DNA of 38,226 nucleotides from 1-14-0-10-45-29 sp041650255. Lineage in GTDB: Archaea > Micrarchaeota > Micrarchaeia > Anstonellales > Anstonellaceae. Shown piece by piece: positions 6,832 through 15,200 of this stretch. Where the stretch lies: contig JBAZLL010000010.1 of NCBI GenBank assembly GCA_041650255.1, positions 1 to 38,226 on the forward strand, written 5' to 3'. Position 1 is the stretch's first letter. Each line of letters opens with the position of its first letter. The notes under the pieces are model-generated. The model was not told where the DNA came from. It worked only from the letters and a program-made list of their open reading frames with translations, and made no database searches. The position numbers and the translations under genes are program-made.

Positions 6832-8400
6832 TTATTTTTTAGAAGCGTTCGGCTTTTCCTCCGCTTTCTTTTTTTTACCCCTGAAAAATGCGAAATATAA
6901 TAGTACGATAAATATTGTGCCCGCAGCAAAGCCCGCAAAAACAGAATAATAAGATGGATTAACAGAGGTGAAAATTGACTGCTGAGCGGAGGCATTTTGC
7001 ACAATTGTCTGATTTGAAGCTTTTTCGGGAGTAGAAGGCAAAATATTTTCAAAAACGGTTTTTTCTTTTGATACTTGAGTTTTTGGCGATTGGATTATTT
7101 TATGGTCGGCAATTGAATATGAATAATTTGCCTTTTCATTTGCAATGAAAAAAGCAATGCCGGACGAATTAGTAAGTATATATGAAAAATTTCCGCCTGA
7201 GCTTGTGATTTTGACGCGTATGTTTGAGAGAGGAATTGCCTTATCATCAAAAAGCTGGATAGAGACGTTTTCATTTAATTGCACAGAAAGCGGGGCGATG
7301 AGAACCACTTGAGGCAAGTTTGCAAAAGGATTTTGCACAATGGAATTGTTTTGAGTTGAAATGTTTTTTTCAGAAGTGTTCACAATATTTAGAACTGGTG
7401 CTTGTATTGGCGTTGGCTCTTGATAGAGTTGTGTGCCTGTAATTTTAAGAGAATAAAATTCTGAGTCCGCTTCGTATTCGGTTTGAGGATTGCATTTTGC
7501 ATACCAAAGATAGAGACCTTCATCTAAAGGCGCGGTGCGAACTTGCGCAACTGCCCCCGAAGAAAGATTCATCTGCTCGGCGATTCTTGGTCCGATTATG
7601 AGCTGGCACAATGCGGGATCCGGCGCATCGTCTCCGGAAATATAGCTAAACCGAAATTGCGGGTTTGCAATCGGAGATTCCTGACGGTTGTATGGATATT
7701 GCAAAATCACTTTTGAAGGCACGGCCTCAAGAATTTCAAAAGTGCGATTTTCCGAAAATATGCCATTGCATTCCACAAACCATTTGTAGGAAAATTTTCT
7801 TACCATATTTTGAATGCTAAACACTGCTTCGGCTCCGGAAGGGACACTGATGCGCCCGAGTGTTTGCCCGCCCATGTGCAAAAAGCAAAGAGCAGAGTCC
7901 TGGTGATAATCGTTTTTGTTGTATCTGAAAACGAAATCTATATTTTTGGTGTGCATCTGCGCGGTGTTTTCCGGGGAAAGAAGAGTAAGAGTTGCGGGCT
8001 TTCCATACCAGAATGAGATGCGCTCTGATTCTATTGAGTCTGCACCGGCAGGCGCAGAATCAAGTGGAGTGCATTTTATCTGAAAAACATTATTACCAAC
8101 ATCCATTGACGAGCGATATATTTCAAATTCATATTCGTTGCCCGCAACCGCATTTGGGGAGATTGCCATCTGCTTGGTGTTAAGGAATGCGTAGCAATTG
8201 TAAATGGAAGGGTCGGACAGTTCAAAATGAATTTGCGTACTTGAAAAGGATGAATTAAGCGTTGAGAAAAAATAATCTTCAGGTGGGGAAATCAGACTTA
8301 GCGATGCGCAATGGATTTGGGCGCAAAAAAGAAAGAGCAGAAAGATTGGAACCAACAACTCTGGCGGGCGAACAATTTTTCCGAGAATAGAATTATTCAT
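6832..8400 (-). CDS. Large surface protein with three Cys-pair beta-domains
   Basis: 522 residues from ATG 8400. A signal peptide or anchor occupies residues about 14-31 (LLVPIFLLFLFCAQIHCA). Three copies of a beta-domain follow with regularly spaced Cys pairs C69/C110, C172/C211 and C265/C303, the last two with the W-x-x-(E/K)-C motif also present in the protein at 5945-6721. Residues about 360-445 look like a separate Ig- or carboxypeptidase-regulatory-like domain (SNIRVKITSSGGNFSY, then TNSSGIAFFI). A single helix (about 483-506, FAGFAAGTIFIVLLYFAFF) and a Lys-rich tail (RGKKKKAEEKPNASKK) anchor it. It lies 36 bases after the 8437-8784 gene and 110 bases before 5945-6721, same strand, so the three probably form one transcription unit. 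Exact function is unknown. Confidence 0.85.
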   Translation of the reverse strand: MNNSILGKIVRPPELLVPIFLLFLFCAQIHCASLSLISPPEDYFFSTLNSSFSSTQIHFELSDPSIYNCYAFLNTKQMAISPNAVAGNEYEFEIYRSSMDVGNNVFQIKCTPLDSAPAGADSIESERISFWYGKPATLTLLSPENTAQMHTKNIDFVFRYNKNDYHQDSALCFLHMGGQTLGRISVPSGAEAVFSIQNMVRKFSYKWFVECNGIFSENRTFEILEAVPSKVILQYPYNRQESPIANPQFRFSYISGDDAPDPALCQLIIGPRIAEQMNLSSGAVAQVRTAPLDEGLYLWYAKCNPQTEYEADSEFYSLKITGTQLYQEPTPIQAPVLNIVNTSEKNISTQNNSIVQNPFANLPQVVLIAPLSVQLNENVSIQLFDDKAIPLSNIRVKITSSGGNFSYILTNSSGIAFFIANEKANYSYSIADHKIIQSPKTQVSKEKTVFENILPSTPEKASNQTIVQNASAQQSIFTSVNPSYYSVFAGFAAGTIFIVLLYFAFFRGKKKKAEEKPNASKK

Positions 8401-8436
8401 GAGAATAAAAGAATGGGTACAAATAAAGAAGTTGCG

Positions 8437-8784
8437 CTATTTCTTTTTTGCTTTTTTGCTATGAGTCTTCTTTGGCTTTTTGGCAAAGTGGCGGGATTTT
8501 GCGCCCGCAAATATTTTTGCGGCGTGACGAGTTGACTGAGCCTGCTCTTCAACATAATGTCTTGCGGAAGTTTGCGGAAGAGGAACGGAATCCATAATCA
8601 TTGCTCCCGGCTCGCGCTCAAGCATTTTTTTTGCAAAATATGCATCTGGATCCACATGAGAATACGCGTGATATTCGTCGTGAGATTGGTTTTTGTGTTT
8701 TTTAGGGAAAAACAGCCAAAAAAGCAACAGAATTATTATGACAATTGAAATTGCGAATAATATTTGCTCAATCAAGAATTTCAC
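8437..8784 (-). CDS. Small membrane-anchored protein with a basic Lys-rich tail
   Basis: About 115 residues: one N-terminal helix (IEQILFAISIVIIILLLFWLF) followed by a soluble His-rich stretch (HDEYHAYSHVDPDAY) and a strongly basic end (KKPKKTHSKKAKKK). The start is uncertain. A GTG at 8784 gives the length stated, but it lies inside AGGTGA, which is a perfect Shine-Dalgarno site for a TTG at 8775 (112 residues). A TATA-like TTAAATA lies 28-34 bases before the GTG. The two larger surface-protein genes follow on the same strand. Family not recognised. Confidence 0.65.
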   Translation of the reverse strand: MKFLIEQILFAISIVIIILLLFWLFFPKKHKNQSHDEYHAYSHVDPDAYFAKKMLEREPGAMIMDSVPLPQTSARHYVEEQAQSTRHAAKIFAGAKSRHFAKKPKKTHSKKAKKK

Positions 8785-8790
8785 CTATAT

Positions 8791-9250
8791 AAGCAAACTA
8801 ATATGGCACGATATTTAACCGTTTGCATGGGCAAAAATTTGTTTTGGGAAAATTGAACGTCGGCTAAAAATTAAAACAAAAAAATTTCTAAAAAACATAG
8901 GCGGCTCGGGCCGCATGCAAGCCCGGGAGGCTGTAAAATATTTTTTGTTTTGCAAAATTTGATTTTTTATTCCGAGTTGTTGTTTTTTTTAGTTTTGCAA
9001 TTTTTTAGAGATGAAATTAGCCTTATTTGTGTTTTTGACCAAAGGGAGCAAGATTTGCCCTTCAGATTTTTTGGCAGTGGAATTTTGCCTTTTTGTGTTT
9101 TTGCACGAGAGGGCAAAAGTTGGATTTTGTTTTTTATTGGAAGTTTTGATTCGCATATATACTATATATGGAGGTTGATTTTTGCAGGACAAATAACTCA
9201 AAATGCAATCGGCACACACATATAGAGGTGGATTTGGTGCAAAATGACAA
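8791..9250. other. AT-rich intergenic region before 16S rRNA
   Basis: About 460 bases with no convincing gene. T-rich runs dominate the plus strand, and the frames open here start at weak codons, lack ribosome-binding sites and have low-complexity Phe/Leu composition. The notable contents are a GC-rich hairpin island (8896-8938) and an imperfect direct repeat (9165-9253), listed separately. Confidence 0.6.
8896..8938. other. GC-rich hairpin island in AT-rich DNA
   Basis: About 40 bases of very high GC sit inside a T/A-rich spacer. CTCGGGC pairs with GCCCGGG (7 pairs with one G-U) around a nine-base loop, and an alternative small hairpin GCGGC/GCCGC is also possible. T-rich tracts flank it on both strands (TATTTTTTGTTTTG on plus, TTTTTTAGAAATTTTTTT on minus). 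It could be a terminator read from either side or part of a small structured RNA. Confidence 0.4.
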
Positions 9251-9253
9251 ATA
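9165..9253. repeat. Imperfect direct repeat (9165-9195 and 9221-9253)
   Basis: Two segments of about 31-33 bases share the order TATA(t)GAGGT(t/g)GATTT..TGCA..GACAAATA. The second ends at the TTTAAATA promoter element of the 16S gene. A 28-codon frame (ATG 9168, stop 9252) spans both copies but lacks a ribosome-binding site. Confidence 0.55.
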
Positions 9254-9255
9254 GG

Positions 9256-9263
9256 TTTAAATA
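9256..9263 (+). promoter_or_regulatory. Distal 16S rRNA promoter (TATA box)
   Basis: TTTAAATA, preceded by a purine-containing AATAGG, fits a TATA element with a start near 9285. It may act in tandem with the element at 9319-9327. Confidence 0.45.
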
Positions 9264-9318
9264 GATGAAGTGCGCCATTTATTGCTACGCGCTTGTGCGT
9301 TTTTGCGCAACGTGAAAA

Positions 9319-9327
9319 TTTTTATAT
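9319..9327 (+). promoter_or_regulatory. Proximal 16S rRNA promoter (TATA box)
   Basis: TTTTTATAT preceded by CGTGAAAA is a good BRE/TATA pair. It predicts initiation near 9350, about 120 bases before the mature 16S 5' end. Confidence 0.6.
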
Positions 9328-9368
9328 GGCAGAATATTTCCTGCCGAATTCTAGTAATTATCTGATGG

Positions 9369-9390
9369 GATTAGAGCACCTGCTCTAATC
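9369..9390 (+). other. Perfect hairpin in the pre-16S leader
   Basis: GATTAGAGCA and TGCTCTAATC are perfect inverted repeats separated by CC (10-bp arms). The structure lies just after the predicted start site and may guide leader folding or processing. Confidence 0.7.
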
Positions 9391-9461
9391 GACGTACGCT
9401 TTCTTGAAGAACATACGAAGATAGAAAAAGTGGTGTTAGAACCGTTAATTTAGTTAAGTTA

Positions 9462-9470
9462 AAGTACTCG

Positions 9471-9474
<4 letters not shown>
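9462..9474 (+). other. Pre-16S processing stem, 5' arm
   Basis: AAGTACT (9462-9468) and GACTC (9470-9474), separated by one base, pair with AGTACTT and GAGTC at 11035-11051. The arm abuts the 5' end of mature 16S. Confidence 0.6.
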
Positions 9475-11000
<1,526 letters not shown>

Positions 11001-11004
11001 AAAT

Positions 11005-11029
11005 AATATCGTGCAGGAAATGCGATATT
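11005..11029 (+). other. Hairpin in the 16S 3' flank
   Basis: AATATCG (11005-11011) and CGATATT (11023-11029) form a 7-bp stem immediately after the mature 3' end, inside the processing stem. Confidence 0.55.
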
Positions 11030-11034
11030 GTCTT

Positions 11035-11051
11035 GAGTCAAAGAAGTACTT
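11035..11051 (+). other. Pre-16S processing stem, 3' arm
   Basis: GAGTC (11035-11039), a five-base AAAGA interruption and AGTACTT (11045-11051) pair with 9462-9474, enclosing the whole 16S gene. The asymmetric interruption resembles, but is not exactly, a bulge-helix-bulge. Confidence 0.6.
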
Positions 11052-11079
11052 ATATCGGTGTCAAGGAGAAAACGAAAAA

Positions 11080-11130
11080 CTTTTTCTGTCTTTAGTTTAA
11101 TTTCAAGAAAGCGTACAAAAACATTTTTTA
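11080..11130 (+). terminator. T-rich terminator after 16S rRNA
   Basis: Pyrimidine/T runs (CTTTTTCTGTCTTTAG, then CATTTTTTATTAG) follow the processing stem and precede a convergent gene. Confidence 0.45.
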
Positions 11131-11176
11131 TTAGCGTGAGCACTAAAAATTTAATAAAAAAAGAAAAAAATAGAGC

Positions 11177-11593
11177 TTAGCACAAGCTCATGGTTGAATT
11201 TATTTTTGACACATAGATTCCGTTCTGCCCGAAAAAAGACTCGGACCCGGGAAATATCAAAAGCCCATTTTCTCTTGCTTCGCGCACGGATTTGAATATT
11301 TGCGAGTCTATTTTTCCCTCGGCTTTTAGCCGGGAAACCATGCTGCATAAAAGAGTGTTTGACACAAAGGCAAACTGCCTTGCCTCACCCTCAGTTGCAT
11401 TCGCGCTTGAATAAATTTCAGAAAGTTCTTTGCATAGCGAGCAAAAACTCTTGACATTATTCTCTGTGGAAGACGACGCGCTGACTTTATTGCCGGACAG
11501 ATAGCGGGCATAGCACTTCAAAAGATTCCATCCATATTTCAAAGCAGGATTTTTGCTTATGGATTTCTCAATTGACTCTGGCTTGGTTTTCAT
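11177..11593 (-). CDS. Hypothetical protein, 138 aa
   Basis: A reading frame from ATG 11593 to 11177 with normal composition for the neighbourhood. The protein is soluble and mainly helical by appearance, without signal peptide or membrane helix. It has five Cys spread along it (CYARY, FCSLCKE, LLCSM and the terminal C), of which C-S-L-C could bind metal. No ribosome-binding site or clear family motif was found. It lies between the 16S terminator and the AbrB-ACT gene, 200 bases downstream of the latter on the same strand. Not recognised. Confidence 0.6.
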   Translation of the reverse strand: MKTKPESIEKSISKNPALKYGWNLLKCYARYLSGNKVSASSSTENNVKSFCSLCKELSEIYSSANATEGEARQFAFVSNTLLCSMVSRLKAEGKIDSQIFKSVREARENGLLIFPGSESFFGQNGIYVSKINSTMSLC

Positions 11594-11720
11594 TTCAATT
11601 ATTTTATTGCTTGTTTTGGATGCCAGAATGAACTAAACACCCTTTGTCTCTCGTTTTCATATTTACACCTCAGTTGTTTTGTTTGTTTGGGCTCTTTCCC
11701 ACTATATTCCCACATCCAAA

Positions 11721-11748
11721 ATATATAAAGCTTTCGCTAAAATACATG
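11721..11748 (+). promoter_or_regulatory. TATA box and ATG pointing into the 3' end of the AbrB-ACT gene
   Basis: ATATATAAA at 11721-11729 stands at the right distance (about 25 bases) from an ATG at 11746 for a leaderless transcript on the plus strand. The frame from this ATG is antisense to the AbrB-ACT gene and is Arg-rich like a shadow frame, so an antisense RNA or a remnant is more likely than a protein. A run of eight Cs follows at 11764-11771. Confidence 0.35.
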
Positions 11749-11794
11749 AAAGTTGATTTGGCGCCCCCCCCTCACTGCGAGCGCATTGAAGAGA

Positions 11795-12178
11795 TTATTT
11801 TTGGCTTGAGGAGAGTATTTTTGCCCCGACGCTTGAGAGGGCGGATTTTATTTGGGAGACGGATATTTTTCCGGCATTGCATTCAACGCTCCAAATGGCA
11901 ATTTCGCCGCGCCTTGATGAACGCGAAGAAGTGCTTACCAAATCCACATTTATTTTTGCAAGTGCGAACGCGGCTTTTGCCAATGAGCCGGGCTCATCCG
12001 ACAATCCTATTTCAAGATGAAGCAGTTTTTTCTCGTGCGCGGGCTCAATTATTATTGAATTGTTTAGGGAAGAAACGATTAGAATTTCCCCTGGTTTTAT
12101 ATTCAGATTATCGCGGATGGATTGGGGGATTACCACTCTTCCTTTTTCATCAAGCGAGCTTGTAATTGTTTTTGACAT
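11795..12178 (-). CDS. AbrB/SpoVT domain fused to an ACT domain: ligand-sensing regulator
   Basis: 127 residues from ATG 12178. Residues 1-45 are a SpoVT/AbrB swapped-hairpin DNA-binding domain (KTITSSLDEKGRVVIPQSIR, then PGEILIV). Residues about 52-122 are an ACT domain (LHLEIGLSDEPGSLAKAAFA, then INVDLVSTSSR and IKSALSSVGAKIL). ACT domains usually bind amino acids or other small effectors at dimer interfaces. The protein is therefore best read as a one-component transcription factor with effector control. An 11-bp palindrome (12182-12192) sits directly before its start, suggesting self-regulation. It follows the large kinase-like gene by 40 bases on the same strand. AbrB domains also occur as antitoxins, but no toxin gene is adjacent. 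Confidence 0.85.
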   Translation of the reverse strand: MSKTITSSLDEKGRVVIPQSIRDNLNIKPGEILIVSSLNNSIIIEPAHEKKLLHLEIGLSDEPGSLAKAAFALAKINVDLVSTSSRSSRRGEIAIWSVECNAGKISVSQIKSALSSVGAKILSSSQK

Positions 12179-12181
12179 ATT

Positions 12182-12192
12182 TACCAGTGGTA
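12182..12192. promoter_or_regulatory. Candidate operator, palindrome TACCA-n-TGGTA
   Basis: TACCAGTGGTA lies 4 bases before the AbrB-ACT start codon and downstream of an AT-rich TATA-like stretch (about 12203-12216, plus-strand TTTTTTTAAATC). A factor bound here would block initiation of the gene. Confidence 0.45.
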
Positions 12193-12218
12193 CTAATGCG
12201 TGAATTTTTTTAAATCAG

Positions 12219-15200
12219 CTATTTTTTCTTATCAAAGTTTTTGCCTTTGGGAGAGTAAGGTGAGTATATCTTATTCAACTCGCCATTTGGAATGTAAAGA
12301 ATTTTTCTGTATTGAATTTGCGTTTGCGAAGATTCTTCCACGCTTGGAGCGAGTATTATCTCCTGATTTGATTGCACTTGAGAAGGTGGTGAATTAGTTT
12401 GTTGCGCAGGAGTTGCTTTTCTAAACCAAATCTCAATTGTTGAAGTCGTGTTTTTCCCGGGTTCAAACAGGGGCCCGAAAGGAACGTCCATCACTTTTGA
12501 AACGGCGAAAGCAGTCCTGAATGAAGGCCCGTCGCAGAAATTTTCCGCCAGCGAGCGAGGGTTGTAATTTTTGGATTTCGCATTTTCCCATTCGTTTTTG
12601 CTTATGCTGTTTTCGCCATTTACACGCACAACTATGTAATCGTTTAGGGCAAGCACTCGGACAGTTACCTCCTTGCTCTGATTCACCATGCTGTTTTTGA
12701 TTGCAGAATTAATCATGTAATAGGCAAAACCGGCGTCCGTTTGCACATTAAACCCATGGCCAAGCGAGCGTGAGCCGGGCAAATGGGATTCCTGCATTGC
12801 ACTATAAACAATATCAGATATGTCCAGCAATTCCAAATTTGGCTTTTGCCGAGTTGAAAGATAAGATGCGAACGAAACCATCGGAGCGAAATTCAGCTTA
12901 ATGTAGGTTTGTATATTTCCAAGTTCCTCTGCCATGCCTGCGGACAAAATAAGTACTTGCCTCATCTTTGGATCGGCCATTTTGGATGGGTCGGAGGAAA
13001 TCGCACTGCTGATTTCTTTTAGGGCGGAGATTGTTGATTCGTATCCGAGAATTATTTTATTATTTATATCAAGGATGTGGGGAATGTCAATCGGCAGACC
13101 TTGCTCTGGATTGCTTAAAATGTCAATTATGTGCGGATTGTTTGTGGTGGACAAGTCGCTTAGTATGCGAAGCATATTTGTTGTCTGAACGCTCACTTCC
13201 GCGCTTGAATTGTTCAGAACGGAAAGCTGAAGACCGAATTCCGAAACCTTTGGAATTGTGGTAGTCAATGATTGGACGTTTTGCATTGAAGTGAGTATGG
13301 GAGTAAGAAGCCCAGTCATTTCGATTCCGCTTAGCTTGTATATGTAAGCCATGTCCAAAGAAGTAATCGGCTCAACCTTGCGGTCAAAATATCCTTGCGG
13401 GCTTGAGATAAATTTGGGTTTTTCACCGGAGAATGCTTTTCCGCCAATGCCCTGCCCGAAAACTGGCGCGCCGTATTTGGAGGCAATTTCGTCTTGGAAA
13501 ATGCTAATGGGCTTCTTTTCGCGTGGCAGCGTACCGAGTTTGTCATATTGAGTATATTTGAAATTAGGATTTTTATCAAATGCAGACATCCAATTGGATT
13601 TGGGGAATTCTTTTTGAGAGTCAGTTTTATCATTTGCCGCAGACTCTTTCCATACAGGTATAGTCAGCTCAAACATGGTTTTGCCGCTTTCACGCCCGGC
13701 GTCCACCAAAAAAATATCTCCGCCCATCGCTTTCATGGATTTTTTTGCCATGGCAAGCCCGAAAAGAGTTGACTTGCTTTTGCTATTTGATTTTTTTATG
13801 TTTGGATTGAAAAGGTTGAGAACATCCGATTCAGGAATCCCGGTTTTAGTATCGTTTGCGACCAGAATGTGCAAATTATTTCTGGATTTGTAGTAGCTTA
13901 TCTCCACATTAGAGGACGCAAAATCTGATGCATTTGAAACAACGTTCTTGAATGCCTCCTGCAAAAGCACAGCGTCGGCGTTTGCATAAACATCCGGACC
14001 CGGGATAATGTTCAATGAAATTGGACTCGTAAGAAAATCGGGTGAGCTTGAGATTATTGAATTCGGATCTGTTTTCTTGGTTGAAACGAGATATAAAGAG
14101 CCATTATAGCCTTCGGGCAAAGTATTGCTCAGCTTAAGTATTTTCTGAGAGTACATAGTTTCAAGATGATCGTAAAAGTTCTTACAATAGGTACGTATTT
14201 CATCATTCATAGATAGGTCTTCATATATTTCTTTTAATGCAGGCATCAATGTATTTTGAGAAAATTCCAACGATTTTTGCATTTGGTATCTTATTTGGGA
14301 AATAGTTTCTCTCGTTTTGGATTTGGATAAATCAGAACCTAAAAGTTTTCTATAATTAGCAGTGATTTCGTTCTCAAAATAGGTTGAGGTTTTGTCCAAT
14401 TTTTCAAACTTATCGGCAATTTTGGTTTCGCCATATTCTTTAGAAGTCATTTGAACAACGCCACATATGTTATGCAAACTACTAACAGTGTTTTTGATAT
14501 CGTGCAAATGCTTGTGCATTATATCTTTCATATTTATATCTGAAGAAACAAGCGTAGATGAGCTTTCCATATCAATATCAACAAACTTTCCATCTTTGTA
14601 TGCGCGTATTTTTCCTGGATTATATGCAACCCCACCGATGGATTTTCCAATATTTGGAATGGGATTATAGACTCCAAAGTTTTGCTCTGGGACAGCGGAT
14701 TTTTTTGGGGAGATGTTGTTGCGTATTTTAGAGGCGACCGCCAGCATATTATGTGCCCCAAGCTCAGTAGAGTTTGCAATTGATTTTAGATAAGCCTGGA
14801 ACTGGCTGATTTGAGCGGAATTCATGCTTTGCGCACATATGTAAAGCAGTGAGTTAATGCCGTCTTTGTCTTTTTCTGCCGCCTTTTTCACATCTGAATT
14901 TGGATTTTGTAAAAGGGCATTTTGCAGTTTTTCAAGATTAGTATATTCTCTTTTTGCGGCGTGCTTGGCAGTTTTTTTTGCGACATAATCTTTTGCAAAT
15001 TTTTCTGTCGCCTCAAGCTTTTTGGTAAAGTAATCCTTGACACCTTTTGAAAATTGGGTTTTTGATATTCTTGAATTTCCTATACCAAAGAGCAGGACCG
15101 AGTTTGCCGCCAATGCTTCAATGTCGGTTGGAGTGAAGGATGTACTCATTGCGTCGCGCACTATTTGCACTGAAGATGCACCGATATCTGCGGCTATTGC

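Noticed and set aside
8950..9225. Overlapping frames on both strands (91 and 76 codons)
   Set aside because: They have a TTG or weak start, no ribosome-binding site, low-complexity Phe-rich product and no family resemblance.
11644..12165. 173-codon plus-strand frame
   Set aside because: It is antisense to the clear AbrB-ACT gene and has an Arg/Leu/Phe-rich composition typical of shadow frames. Only its TATA/ATG was kept as an observation.
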